Assembly: GCA_902475855.1 (NCBI GenBank)
Contig: CABSBF010000002.1
Coordinates: 24,402-88,401, forward strand
Source: an uncultured Eubacteriales bacterium
Lineage (GTDB): Bacteria > Bacillota > Clostridia > Oscillospirales > Oscillospiraceae
Length of the DNA: 64,000 nucleotides
Reading direction: 5' to 3'
Shown here: positions 16,055 to 24,898 of the stretch, one piece after another
Position numbering within the stretch: position 1 is the stretch's first letter
Layout: each line of letters starts with the position of its first letter
Program-made: the position numbers and the translations under genes
The notes under the pieces: model-generated
Seen by the model: the letters and a program-made list of their open reading frames with translations, nothing else
The model's database searches: none
What the model was told of the DNA's origin: nothing

Positions 16055-17323
16055 TCAATCATTGACACGCTGATTCTCAAGTAAAGCTGCACAGCCGCTT
16101 GCCGCAGCATACCCGGTCGACCAGGCAATCTGCAAATTAAAGCCGCCGGTATAGGCATCGCAGTCAATGACTTCTCCTGCAAAAAACAGTCCGGAAATTC
16201 GTTTGGACTGCATGGTTTTCGGGTCAATTTCGCGCACCTCCACACCGCCGCGTGTGATGATCGCCTCGGAAACCGGACGCGTTCCGGAAATGGAAACAGC
16301 GAATCTTTTGGTATGCTCAAGAAGCGCGTGGCGCTGTGCCTTACTCAGGGAATTTGCACGCAGTGCGGGGTTTATCCCCGCCCGGCGCAGAAGAACCGGG
16401 ATCATGGAATGCGGGTAAAGATCGGCAAGTGCATTCTCCATGCTGCGATTGCTGTATTTCTCAAAATCGCGCAGAAAGCGTGCGTCCAGCATCGCCTCAT
16501 CCAGTGCAGGTTTGAGATCAAGCAGGATAATATACTGCATTCCGGGCTCCATATGCGCCGAGGCAGACAGTGCCATTGGGCCGGAAACACCGAAATGTGT
16601 GAACAAAAGCTCGCCAAAATCGGAATAGACAGTTTTCCCCCGGCTGTCCAGCAGCCGAAGCGCCGTATTGCGCAGAGAAAGTCCCTGCATTTCTGAGCAA
16701 TCGGTATCATCGCTTACCAAGGGAACCAGAGAGCCGGCGACCGGCGTGACCGTATGCCCGAGAGCGGCAGCCAGTCGGTAGCCGTCACCGGTGGAGCCGG
16801 TCAGCGGATAGGAGGCGCCGCCGGTAGAGAGAATTGCGGCACGGCAGGAAATTGTTTCCTCCGCTGTCTGCACTGCGCAAACACGGCCGCTATCTGCTAA
16901 AATGTGTGTGACGCTTCCCTGCCTGCGCTGTACCCCTGCGGCGCTCATAGCCCGCATCAGCGCAGAGAGAACGTCCATGGAGCGGTCAGAAACCGGAAAG
17001 ACACGATTACCGCGTTCTGTTTTCAGAGGGCAGCCGTTTTCTTCGAAAAATGCCATAGCCGCCTCCGGCGGAAAGGCAAAGACGCTGCTGTAGAGGAAGC
17101 GGCTGTTGCGCGGAACATTTTTCAAGACTTCCTCCGGCGGGCAGTTGTTCGTTACATTGCATCTCCCCTTACCAGTGATCAGAAGTTTTTTTCCGCAGGC
17201 AGGATTCTTTTCCAGAAGCAGTACGCGCAGACCGCGCCCTGCCGCATGGATCGCGGCAAACATCCCTGCCGCGCCGCCGCCAATCACGACGACGTCAGCC
17301 GTCGATTTTTTCGTAAACGCCAT
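16055..17323 (-). CDS. FAD-dependent oxidoreductase, BaiN/HI0933 family
   Basis: Flavoprotein of 422 residues. The N-terminal dinucleotide-binding motif is VVIGGGAAGMFAA, followed by the family signature GKKLLITGKGRCNVTN, ATGGASYPLTGSTGDG-type segment (ILSTGGASYP) and a C-terminal FAD-closing motif (GLFFAGEVIDCDAYTGG). Members include BaiN-like enzymes tied to bile-acid 7-dehydroxylation in some gut clostridia, but most relatives have no known substrate and no other bile-acid gene is visible here. ATG 17323 lies inside the end of the upstream regulator gene (29-base overlap). Confidence 0.9.
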   Translation of the reverse strand: MAFTKKSTADVVVIGGGAAGMFAAIHAAGRGLRVLLLEKNPACGKKLLITGKGRCNVTNNCPPEEVLKNVPRNSRFLYSSVFAFPPEAAMAFFEENGCPLKTERGNRVFPVSDRSMDVLSALMRAMSAAGVQRRQGSVTHILADSGRVCAVQTAEETISCRAAILSTGGASYPLTGSTGDGYRLAAALGHTVTPVAGSLVPLVSDDTDCSEMQGLSLRNTALRLLDSRGKTVYSDFGELLFTHFGVSGPMALSASAHMEPGMQYIILLDLKPALDEAMLDARFLRDFEKYSNRSMENALADLYPHSMIPVLLRRAGINPALRANSLSKAQRHALLEHTKRFAVSISGTRPVSEAIITRGGVEVREIDPKTMQSKRISGLFFAGEVIDCDAYTGGFNLQIAWSTGYAAASGCAALLENQRVND

Positions 17324-18158
17324 AGCGGTCCCACACTCTTTCCAGACTATCGAGCGTCTTTGTGACCTCCTGCCTGCGGCGGGAGGCAACTGCAACGATC
17401 AGCGCATTGATCAGGCTCATCGGCGCGACCAGAGAGTCCACAAGGGAGACCATGTCGCTTTTTGCCGTCAGCAGATAATCCGCACTCTGCGCGATGGGCG
17501 CAGTGTCGCAGTCAGTCAGGGCAATCACTTGTGCGCCGGCACTGGCGCAGTATTGCAGAGCCTTTGAGGTTGCCGTAGAATAACGGGGGAAACTGATGCC
17601 AACCACAGCATCCTGCGGCGCAACATGGACGATTTTCTCAAACAGCTCACTTTCGGATGCGCCTGTGACCACACGCACATCTTCAAACATATAATTCAGA
17701 TAATATCCAAAGAACTCAGCCAGCGCCGCAGAGGAGCGAACACCGAGAATATAAACCCGCCGTGCAGACAAAAGAGCGTCAACTGCGCCCGTAAAAGCGC
17801 TGCGGTCGATGCTCTCCATGGAGGCTCGCAGCTTTTCGATATCCGATTGCAGAATGGTGGAGAGAATGTCCTGTTCTCCCAGACGCTCACTGGACACTTC
17901 GATGCGCTGCACGGCTGTCAATCGGTTGAGTACCATCTCCTGCAGCGCCTTCTGCATGGCTGGATAGCCGTCATAGCCGAGCTCCGCCGCAAAGCGGACA
18001 ACCGTGGATTCGGAAACATTGACCGTTCTGCCCAGGGTACCGGCCGTCAGAAAAGCAGCCTTGTCATAAGATTCCAGAATATAGGCGGCAATGCGTTTTT
18101 GCCCCTTGGAAAAGCCGCTCATTTTGTTATGTATACAGCTTAAAATATCGGCAGTCAT
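17295..18158 (-). CDS. RpiR/MurR-family transcriptional regulator with SIS domain
   Basis: Regulator of 287 residues. The N-terminal HTH_6 domain (FSKGQKRIAAYIL, then NVSESTVVRFAAELGYDGY) binds DNA, and the C-terminal SIS domain (about 120-260; motif GVRSSAALAEFF, then GISFPRYS) usually senses a phosphosugar. No sugar catabolic gene is adjacent: it sits between rluB and the flavoprotein gene, so its target is not evident. GAGGAA precedes the ATG. Confidence 0.92.
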   Translation of the reverse strand: MTADILSCIHNKMSGFSKGQKRIAAYILESYDKAAFLTAGTLGRTVNVSESTVVRFAAELGYDGYPAMQKALQEMVLNRLTAVQRIEVSSERLGEQDILSTILQSDIEKLRASMESIDRSAFTGAVDALLSARRVYILGVRSSAALAEFFGYYLNYMFEDVRVVTGASESELFEKIVHVAPQDAVVGISFPRYSTATSKALQYCASAGAQVIALTDCDTAPIAQSADYLLTAKSDMVSLVDSLVAPMSLINALIVAVASRRRQEVTKTLDSLERVWDRYGVYEKIDG

Positions 18159-18161
18159 GGT

Positions 18162-18866
18162 TCATTCCTCATTCAAACTTTTAATTTCTTCTTTGGTCAG
18201 TTCACGCCATTTCCCGGTGGGAAGCGCTCCAAGACACAGCACACCCTCCCGTATCCGGCACAGGCGCAGCACGCGGAGCCCCGCAGCCTGACACATCCTG
18301 CGAATCTGGCGATTGCGCCCCTCGTGGATAGTGATTTCAAACGCTGCATGGCTCCCTTCACCGTGCAGAAGGCGAACGGCAGGCGGGCGGATGCGGTAGC
18401 CATCAAGGACAATCGGCCGTGCAAGGAGGTGCTCACCGCTTTGCCAGTCGCCCTCGACTGTGACCTCATAGGTCTTTCCGATATTAGAACGTGGGTGCAT
18501 TAACCGGTCGGCAAGAGCGCCGTCGTTCGTAAAAAGGAGCAGCCCCTCGGAATCACAGTCCAACCGCCCGACGGGATAAACGCGGCAGCCGCAGTCAACC
18601 AGAGAGGCAGCCGTTTTTCTATTCCTTTCATCCTTCAGCGTGGTTACATAGCCACGCGGCTTGTTCAGCATCAGATATTTCTTTTCCGGCAGCGGCGGCA
18701 GCGGCCTGCCGTCAATTTCAATACAGTCTGTATCAGGATCCGCTGTTGCGCCAAGATTGCACACCGATCCGTTGACGCATACGCGCCCGGCACGGATCCA
18801 GTCCTCTGCTGTCCTGCGGGAGACGAGCCCCCGCGCAGACAGGATTTTTTGTATTCTTTCTTTCAT
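18162..18866 (-). CDS. rluB: 16S/23S rRNA pseudouridine synthase, RluB/RsuA family
   Basis: Converts a specific uridine of rRNA to pseudouridine. The 234-residue protein has an N-terminal S4 RNA-binding domain (MKERIQKILSARGLVSRR) and a catalytic domain with Asp103 in GRLDCDSEGLLLF, then the C-terminal signature GRNRQIRRM. It starts 5 bases from the stop of the dacB-like gene. RluB next to scpAB is a common Firmicutes arrangement, so the RluB name is by context. Confidence 0.92.
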   Translation of the reverse strand: MKERIQKILSARGLVSRRTAEDWIRAGRVCVNGSVCNLGATADPDTDCIEIDGRPLPPLPEKKYLMLNKPRGYVTTLKDERNRKTAASLVDCGCRVYPVGRLDCDSEGLLLFTNDGALADRLMHPRSNIGKTYEVTVEGDWQSGEHLLARPIVLDGYRIRPPAVRLLHGEGSHAAFEITIHEGRNRQIRRMCQAAGLRVLRLCRIREGVLCLGALPTGKWRELTKEEIKSLNEE

Positions 18867-18871
18867 CTTAC

Positions 18872-19897
18872 CTATCCCCAAAGAAGCGGTATGGTTCCAA
18901 GGCAGGTATCGCCTATCCATATACCGGCAAATCCGGCAGGTGTACCAGGCACGCCTGTGCAAAATGCGCAGCGTGGGTAGGTCACGTGCACCTCAACGGC
19001 TTCGTCCTCGCGCAGAGAGCAGGAAAATGCCCGCTCCGCAATGAGCACGGCTTGTGTGCCGTCAGCCAGTTCGATTTCTGCGGTGCTCTGACCTTTTTCC
19101 AGCACTGTTCGCTGCTTGTACAGGGAAAATCCATAAGAATAAAGTGTCGCGTGATCCTGCCAGTCATTGCTGTCGCGAATGGTAACTGCAATCAGTTTAC
19201 GCCCGCCGCGTTCCGCCGCACTGACAAGAATCCGGCCTGCCGCACGGGTAAACCCGGTTTTTACGCCGATAGCGCCCTCTAAAGACCATAAAAGGCGATT
19301 GTGATTGGTCAGACAGCGCTCTCCAATACGGATGCTTTTGGTGGACACAATCTGCAAAAATGCGGGTTCCTGTAGTGCCTCACGTGTTAAAAATGCCAGG
19401 TCACGTGCAGTGGAATAGTTGTTTTCATCATCCAAACCATTAGGGTTGGCGAAGTGTGTATTGTGCAACTCCAAGCGCTGGGCGGTGTCGTTCATCCAAT
19501 CGACGAAACGCGCAGCGCTTCCTGCACTGCAAAGTGCGAGGGCGAGCGCGGCGTCGTTGCCGGAGTGCAGCATCATGCCATAGAGCAGCTCGCGCAACGT
19601 CAGCTCCTCCCCTGCTTTAAGGTACATGGAGGAGCCTTCGACACCGGATGCCTCCGCAGGAATGTGGACACGACGGTCAAGATTGCAGTGCCGAACAATG
19701 ACCAATGCAGTCATGATTTTTGTTGTACTCGCAACCAGGGAGGGAACGTCGGCGTTTTTTTCAGCAAGAATCGCGCCGGTGTCTGCATCTATAAGAATCA
19801 TAGAAGTTGCGCCGGTTGCCGGAACGGCGGCGCATTGCAGAGATAGAACAACGGCAGCAACAAGAGCGGCTGCCGCTGCGGTCATTCGCCGTAGCAT
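18872..19897 (-). CDS. D-alanyl-D-alanine carboxypeptidase, DacB-like (peptidase S11)
   Basis: Second S11 carboxypeptidase of the window, 341 residues. It has a signal peptide (MLRRMTAAAAALVAAVVLSL) and the motifs STTK (Ser57, Lys60), SGN (112-114) and KTG (211-213). Unlike the 497-residue paralogue at 4714, it lacks an obvious C-terminal membrane tail. Its place next to ytfJ and scpAB recalls the sporulation-linked dacB of Bacillus, which shapes spore cortex peptidoglycan, but a vegetative role is equally possible. Confidence 0.92.
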   Translation of the reverse strand: MLRRMTAAAAALVAAVVLSLQCAAVPATGATSMILIDADTGAILAEKNADVPSLVASTTKIMTALVIVRHCNLDRRVHIPAEASGVEGSSMYLKAGEELTLRELLYGMMLHSGNDAALALALCSAGSAARFVDWMNDTAQRLELHNTHFANPNGLDDENNYSTARDLAFLTREALQEPAFLQIVSTKSIRIGERCLTNHNRLLWSLEGAIGVKTGFTRAAGRILVSAAERGGRKLIAVTIRDSNDWQDHATLYSYGFSLYKQRTVLEKGQSTAEIELADGTQAVLIAERAFSCSLREDEAVEVHVTYPRCAFCTGVPGTPAGFAGIWIGDTCLGTIPLLWG

Positions 19898-19946
19898 TTT
19901 ACATCACCCCGGACAGTATTCGCATCCGGGGGATGTATCATTCGTG

Positions 19947-20333
19947 TTAAATCTCGGAATTGTCCGTTCTTTTTCCCTGTACCAGATCGGAAATTTTATC
20001 GACCAGCACGGGAAACTGCTCAACCATGCGCTCAACAGCGTTTGTCGCCGGCTCGGCGATGGGCAGAATGCGCACACGTTCACCCTGAAGAACGAGAAAC
20101 GCTACCGGAATAATCTTCACGCCACAGCCGGCACCGCCGCCAAATGCGCCGCTCTGATTCTTGGTCGGGATATCGGAGCCCCCGGAGGCCATACCGAAGG
20201 AGATTTTGGAGATCGGGATCAGGGTTGTTCCCTCGCCTGCCGGAATCGGTGTGCCGACTACGGTATTGGCATCAACCATTTCGCGCACCTTGGCCATGGA
20301 AGCGCCGAGAAGTTCATTGATGTTCTGACTCAT
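19947..20333 (-). CDS. ytfJ: Sporulation protein YtfJ (GerW family)
   Basis: Small protein of 128 residues; starts MSQNINELLGASM and has the family segment NTVVGTPIPAGEGTTLIPISKISFG (quoted in part: NTVVGTPI, GTTLIPISK), a Gly-rich stretch (GAFGGGAGCGVKI) and a valine-rich end. GerW/YtfJ is a spore inner-membrane-associated protein important for germination in Bacillus; its biochemistry is not settled. The start overlaps the scpB end by 20 bases, and the scpA-scpB-ytfJ-dacB order is widely conserved in spore formers. Confidence 0.93.
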   Translation of the reverse strand: MSQNINELLGASMAKVREMVDANTVVGTPIPAGEGTTLIPISKISFGMASGGSDIPTKNQSGAFGGGAGCGVKIIPVAFLVLQGERVRILPIAEPATNAVERMVEQFPVLVDKISDLVQGKRTDNSEI

Positions 20334-20886
20334 TTTCCGTACCTTCCTTTTCTGTAATTTCACGCTTGGAAAACTGCATTTTTTCAATTTCCGGCAGCTC
20401 GTCCAGACTTTCCAGCCCAAAGGTCCGCAAAAAGTCCGGCGTCGTCCGGTAGAGAATGGGACGGCCCGGTACATTCAGGCGCCCGCATTCCTCAATCAAC
20501 TGTTTATTGAGCAGCGCAGAAACGGAATAGGAGCTGTCCACGCCGCGGATCTGTTCGACATAAGCCTTCGTTGCAGGCTGATAATAGGCAATGATCGTGA
20601 GGGTCTCCAACTGGGAAGCCGAAAGCTTTGGAGGTTTGCGCGTTTCCAGAGCTTTCATAACATATTCTGCCATCTCACCGGAGGAGCACATCTGATAAGC
20701 CTTGCCAAGATGGACAATGCGCACGCCGCGGCGGTTGTAGGAGAGTTCATCCATCAGCTCCCGTGCCGCGCGGTCGATTTCATCCGGGTCACATTCAAGC
20801 GCGCCGGACAGACGCGCCGTTTCCACCGGTTCTCCGGCAGCAAAGAGAATCGCCTCAAGTGCCCGCTTCAGTTCCGACTGTTCCAT
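20314..20886 (-). CDS. scpB: Segregation and condensation protein B
   Basis: Winged-helix subunit of the SMC-ScpA-ScpB condensin, which compacts and separates chromosomes. The 190-residue protein has the family motifs EAILFAAGEPV and LSASQLETLTIIAYYQP, plus RPILYRTTPDFL near the end. It overlaps scpA by 32 bases and ytfJ by 20. Confidence 0.96.
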   Translation of the reverse strand: MEQSELKRALEAILFAAGEPVETARLSGALECDPDEIDRAARELMDELSYNRRGVRIVHLGKAYQMCSSGEMAEYVMKALETRKPPKLSASQLETLTIIAYYQPATKAYVEQIRGVDSSYSVSALLNKQLIEECGRLNVPGRPILYRTTPDFLRTFGLESLDELPEIEKMQFSKREITEKEGTENESEHQ

Positions 20887-21676
20887 CCAAACTCTCCATT
20901 TCTTCCTCCGGCATCTTGCAGAAGCGGATATTTACGTCGTTATCGCCGCAGTCCTCTACCTCAACGCTGTGTACGCGGCACAATTCCAGTACCGCAAGGA
21001 AGGTCGCGACAATTTCACTGCGCGTCCGGCTGCCGCGAAACAGATTCCTGAATCGCTCGACGCCGCGCATCAGAAGCCTTTTGAGCACTTGAGCGGCCTT
21101 TTTTGTCACAGGGTACGGTTCGGCACCGACAATGCCCGTGAAGTTTGAGACCGGCGGCGGCAGCCTGCGTTCACTCCGCTCAGCAAGGGCGGAAAATGCA
21201 CGCAGAAGATCCTCCTTCTCGTGACGGTACCGATAGGCAGAGTCCATGCGCAGCGGTTCCGGCTGTTTCGTGAAAATTGCGCGGCCAATATCATTGCGCG
21301 GCTCCAGAAAGCTTACCGCCGTGCGAATCTGCTCGTAGGCCTCTGCGCGCTGGCGCTCCTCCAGAGAGCGAATCAGCAGCTCCATCTCACTCATGGCTTC
21401 CTCGCGCTCTGTTGCAGAAAGCAGCATCTTGGTTTTGATCAGCATCAGGTAGGAGGCCATCGCGATAAATTCGCTGGCAATTTCCATATCCAGACGCTTG
21501 CGCTCTTCCAGATAGGCCAGATACTGTTCCAGAATGGAGGTAATGCTGACATCCTGTATTTCAATTTTATTCTTGCTCAGCAAGAGCAGGATCACGTCCA
21601 GCGGGCCGTCAAAGTCCGCCGGAAGCTCATCCCGCGTCCTGACTACGCCTGACAAGTGGTAGCTCGGTTCTTCCAT
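20855..21676 (-). CDS. scpA: Segregation and condensation protein A
   Basis: Kleisin subunit that bridges the SMC dimer. It has 273 residues with the N-terminal signature DFDGPLDVILLLLSKNKIEIQD (key part FDGPLDVILLLL), a helical middle with ASYLMLIKTKMLL, and a C-terminal winged helix. It is the first gene of the operon: a sigma-A-type promoter lies 30-58 bases upstream. Confidence 0.96.
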   Translation of the reverse strand: MEEPSYHLSGVVRTRDELPADFDGPLDVILLLLSKNKIEIQDVSITSILEQYLAYLEERKRLDMEIASEFIAMASYLMLIKTKMLLSATEREEAMSEMELLIRSLEERQRAEAYEQIRTAVSFLEPRNDIGRAIFTKQPEPLRMDSAYRYRHEKEDLLRAFSALAERSERRLPPPVSNFTGIVGAEPYPVTKKAAQVLKRLLMRGVERFRNLFRGSRTRSEIVATFLAVLELCRVHSVEVEDCGDNDVNIRFCKMPEEEMESLDGTVGTEAGT

Positions 21677-21705
21677 GCAATCCCTCTTCGCTTTATATCT
21701 AAGTT

Positions 21706-21734
21706 AGTATACCATTTCTTTTGAAGAATCGCAA
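21706..21734 (-). promoter_or_regulatory. Sigma-A promoter of the scpA operon
   Basis: The -35 TTGCGA (21729-21734) and -10 TATACT (21706-21711) have a 17-base spacer and sit directly after the ysxC terminator. No other good promoter was seen down to the terminator at 12689, so a transcript of about 9 kb is possible. Confidence 0.75.
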
Positions 21735-21735
21735 C

Positions 21736-21794
21736 AAAAAAATAGCCTGTTGCGGATAATACAACAGCACAAGGGAAAACTCCCCTGTGCTGTT
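21736..21794 (-). terminator. Terminator region after ysxC with two overlapping hairpins
   Basis: The first hairpin (21763-21775 with 21782-21794; one G-U pair in minus-strand RNA) shares its distal arm with a second, shorter one (21747-21752 with 21762-21767) that is followed by a run of seven U. The two stems cannot form at once. The second is the classic terminator shape. Confidence 0.75.
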
Positions 21795-21800
21795 TTGCTG

Positions 21801-22388
21801 TTACTCCGCAGCCGACATAATTTCCCGAACAAGCAATTCCCTGCCGGTTCCCTTCTCCGCAGAAAACGGCAGAAGCTTTACCTCCTCCGGCAGCTCCAGT
21901 GTTTCACGGATGCAGGCAAGATTCGGTTCGATCTCGCTTTTTTTCAGCTTGTCGAGCTTATTTGCCACGACCACAAATGGACGGCCAGTATTGCGAAACA
22001 ACTCTGCCATGACGCAGTCAAGTCGTGTCGGCGCATGACGCGCATCGACGATCATCACGCCGAGCGTGATATGCTCCGGTGCTGCAAAATAAGACTCCAT
22101 TAGCTTTTCCCAGCGTTCCTTTTCTGAAGCGGCTACCTTTGCATAGCCGTAGCCCGGCAGGTCTACAAAGTATGCTCTTCCATCGATCCTGAAAAAGTTG
22201 ATATGGACGGTTTTGCCCGGCGTTTGACCAACGCGGGCAAAATTCTTTCGCTGCAAAACGCAGTTGAGAACCGAGGATTTTCCGACGTTTGATTTTCCTG
22301 CAAATGCGATCTGCGGCAGACCGTCCACCGGAAACATATTAGCCTGTGCAACAGATTTGACAAATTCGACCTTTTGTAAATTCATCAT
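21801..22388 (-). CDS. ysxC: Ribosome biogenesis GTPase YsxC/EngB
   Basis: Small essential GTPase (195 residues) needed for 50S subunit assembly. G motifs are G1 GKSNVGKSS, G3 DLPGYG, and G4 NKLDK; the N-terminal QIAFAGKSN segment is typical. The ATG overlaps the lon stop, so it is the last gene of the tig-clpP-clpX-lon-ysxC cluster, an order also found in Bacillus. Confidence 0.96.
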   Translation of the reverse strand: MMNLQKVEFVKSVAQANMFPVDGLPQIAFAGKSNVGKSSVLNCVLQRKNFARVGQTPGKTVHINFFRIDGRAYFVDLPGYGYAKVAASEKERWEKLMESYFAAPEHITLGVMIVDARHAPTRLDCVMAELFRNTGRPFVVVANKLDKLKKSEIEPNLACIRETLELPEEVKLLPFSAEKGTGRELLVREIMSAAE

Positions 22389-24805
22389 TGGCGAATCCCC
22401 GTCTTCGGCTTCGGCGCGTCATGCGCGACCGGAAGCGCACGCTCCGTATGCTGCGGAATCAGCTCTTTCGGCTCTTCCTGCTCCGGAATCAGAGCGGCAT
22501 CGATCACAGCGTCCACATGCTCGACCAGCAGGAAATTCAGCGCACGGCGAACCGTCTGGTCGATCTCCTGCAAATCCTTTTCGTTCTCCTTCGGAATGAT
22601 GACCGTGCGCACGCCATGGCGCAGTGCAGCCATGGTCTTTTCGCGCAAGCCGCCGATGGGCAGCACACGCCCGCGGATGGAAATCTCGCCGGTCATTGCA
22701 ATATCGCGGCGAACCGGGCGATCCGTCAGGGCGGAAACCATGGCGGTACAGACCGTAATGCCGGCAGATGGGCCGTCCTTCGGGATGGCGCCTTCCGGGA
22801 AGTGAACATGGATGTCCTTTGTCTTATAAAAATCCTCCGGGATATGCAGACGTTGCGCGCGGCTGCGGATATAGCTCATTGCCGCCTGTACGGATTCCTT
22901 CATTACATCGCCGAGATTGCCTGTCAGATTCAGCTTACCGCTGCCCTCGACCACATTGCACTCGACCTCCAGCGTTTCGCCACCGACCGCCGTCCAGGCA
23001 AGGCCGGTAACAAGACCGACCGTATCCGAAGGAGGCATTTTGTCCGGCAGGAACTTGCGCGGCCCGAGGAAACGGTCAATTACCGTACCGGTGACGGTAA
23101 TTCGCTTGCAGTCCGGTTCAGTGACAAACCGCATGTCGCATTTACGGCAAAGGGTTGCAATCTCGCGTTCAAGATTACGCACACCGGATTCACGCGTGTA
23201 GCAGGTTATCATTTCCCGAATGGCATCGTCCGACACGCGTAGCTGCGTTTTTTTCAAACCATGTTTTTTTAGCTGCTTCGGCAGCAGATGCTGCTTCGCA
23301 ATCATCAGCTTTTCCTCATCCGTATAAGAACCGAGTTCGATCACTTCCATACGGTCAAGAAGCGGGCGCGGGATGGTGTCCGTCGTGTTGGCTGTTGTGA
23401 TGAACATGCACTCGCTCAGATCAAAGGGAAGCTCCAGGAAATTGTCGCGGAAAGTTGTGTTTTGTTCGGAATCCAGAACCTCGAGCAGTGCAGAGGCAGG
23501 GTCGCCTCGATAATCGCTGCCCAGCTTGTCAATCTCATCCAAAAGCAGAAGCGGATTCTTGCTGCCGGCCTGCTGAATTGCCGTCAGAATTCTGCCCGGC
23601 ATCGCGCCGATATAGGTCTTGCGGTGGCCGCGGATTTCAGCTTCATCATGGATGCCGCCGAGAGAGATGCGCGCGAGCTTTCGATTAAGGGCACGGGCGA
23701 TGCTCATGGCAACGGACGTTTTGCCAACGCCCGGAGGGCCGACCAGACAGATGATCTGTCCGGGCAGCTCCGGCGCAAGCTGCTTTACTGCCAGAACTTC
23801 AAGAATTCGCTCCTTGACCTTTTCCAGGCCAAAGTGATCTTCGTCCAGAATTTTCTGCGCTGCACGTACATCGCAGCGTTCTTTGGTTCGGATATTCCAC
23901 GGCAGCTCCAGTGCCACATCCAGATAGTTCCGAATTACGGAGGACTCCGCCGAACCGAAGGGCTGCTTCATCAGGCGCTGCAATTCCTTATTGAGCTTTT
24001 CCGTGATTTCTTCCGGAAGCGCCAGCTTATCAATCTTCTCACGGTATTCGTCAAATTCCGCCTCATCGTCGCCTTCGCCCAGTTCATTGCGAATGACCTT
24101 CATCTGCTCGCGCAGAAAATAGTCGCGCTGCCCCTTGTCAATGCTCTGCTGGGTCTGGTCCTGAAGCTGATTTTCCATGCGCAGAACCTCCAGCTCATGC
24201 GCAAAGAGTTTGTTGGAGATTTCCAGACGGCGCACCGGATGCCGCTGCTCTAAAACGCGCATCTTCTCGGCAAAGCCGTAGGTCGCGCTCTGGCTCATCA
24301 GGTCTGCAATATAGCCGGGGTCGTCAGAGGCCAGAATTTTCAGCATCGTCTCCTGCACGGGACGCTGCGTCAGATCTGCAAACTCGTCAAAAAGCTGTGC
24401 AGCCTGACGAACCAGGGCTTCTACCTTGGGGGTGTTCTTGCTGTATTCCGCATCCGGGATGGACTCCACGCGCGCACAGAGGTAGGGATCGGTTTTGCGA
24501 ACCTCCGTAACTTTTGCACGGTACTCGCCCACAATGAGAACACGCACAGCATCTCCCGGCATTTTCAAAACCTGCCGCACACGAGCGACTGTGCCTACCG
24601 GATACAGATCGTCAAAAGATGGATCATCCTGTAAAATATCCTTTTGTGTTACAAGAAAAATGCGCTGGTCACCGGACATGGCTTTGTCCAGCGCACGGAC
24701 GGATTTTTCCCGCCCAACATCAAAGTGTATCGTCGTCTTAGGAAATACCGTCAGTCCACGCAAAGCCAGAACCGGCATTTTCTCAGATAGAATCAATTCG
24801 TTCAT
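22385..24805 (-). CDS. lon: ATP-dependent protease La (Lon)
   Basis: Cytosolic AAA+ serine protease that degrades misfolded and regulatory proteins. It has 806 residues: N-terminal substrate-binding domain (PVLALRGLTVFPKTTIHFDVGRE start), AAA+ module with Walker A GPPGVGKTS and Walker B LLLDEIDKL, and a C-terminal protease domain with the catalytic Ser in KDGPSAGIT and Lys in REKTMAALRHG. ATG 24805 is chosen over one ten codons upstream because AAAGGAG precedes it. Confidence 0.97.
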   Translation of the reverse strand: MNELILSEKMPVLALRGLTVFPKTTIHFDVGREKSVRALDKAMSGDQRIFLVTQKDILQDDPSFDDLYPVGTVARVRQVLKMPGDAVRVLIVGEYRAKVTEVRKTDPYLCARVESIPDAEYSKNTPKVEALVRQAAQLFDEFADLTQRPVQETMLKILASDDPGYIADLMSQSATYGFAEKMRVLEQRHPVRRLEISNKLFAHELEVLRMENQLQDQTQQSIDKGQRDYFLREQMKVIRNELGEGDDEAEFDEYREKIDKLALPEEITEKLNKELQRLMKQPFGSAESSVIRNYLDVALELPWNIRTKERCDVRAAQKILDEDHFGLEKVKERILEVLAVKQLAPELPGQIICLVGPPGVGKTSVAMSIARALNRKLARISLGGIHDEAEIRGHRKTYIGAMPGRILTAIQQAGSKNPLLLLDEIDKLGSDYRGDPASALLEVLDSEQNTTFRDNFLELPFDLSECMFITTANTTDTIPRPLLDRMEVIELGSYTDEEKLMIAKQHLLPKQLKKHGLKKTQLRVSDDAIREMITCYTRESGVRNLEREIATLCRKCDMRFVTEPDCKRITVTGTVIDRFLGPRKFLPDKMPPSDTVGLVTGLAWTAVGGETLEVECNVVEGSGKLNLTGNLGDVMKESVQAAMSYIRSRAQRLHIPEDFYKTKDIHVHFPEGAIPKDGPSAGITVCTAMVSALTDRPVRRDIAMTGEISIRGRVLPIGGLREKTMAALRHGVRTVIIPKENEKDLQEIDQTVRRALNFLLVEHVDAVIDAALIPEQEEPKELIPQHTERALPVAHDAPKPKTGIRQ

Positions 24806-24843
24806 GCGTACTCCTTTCCGCAGAAATATTTGCAATTAGAGCA

Positions 24844-24889
24844 GGAAGGAGGCATAGAAACCCCAGAAATGGTTTCCGCGCCCCCTTCC
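24844..24889 (-). terminator. Long hairpin between clpX and lon
   Basis: The arms 24844-24853 and 24880-24889 pair over 10 bp (one G-U), and an inner 6-bp stem (GAAACC with GGTTTC) extends it. No run of U follows on the minus strand, so it is more likely a partial terminator or an mRNA processing or stability element that sets lon below clpX. Confidence 0.55.
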
Positions 24890-24898
24890 CCTATTTTC

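Noticed and set aside
16055..17323. Bile-acid dehydroxylation role for the BaiN-like flavoprotein
   Set aside because: The family is wide and present in many bacteria without bile-acid metabolism; no bai genes are nearby and the neighbours are housekeeping genes.
17295..18158. Sugar-operon regulator controlling its neighbours
   Set aside because: Although RpiR-type proteins often control adjacent sugar genes, the flanking genes are rluB and a flavoprotein, with no operator or promoter seen at the gene borders.
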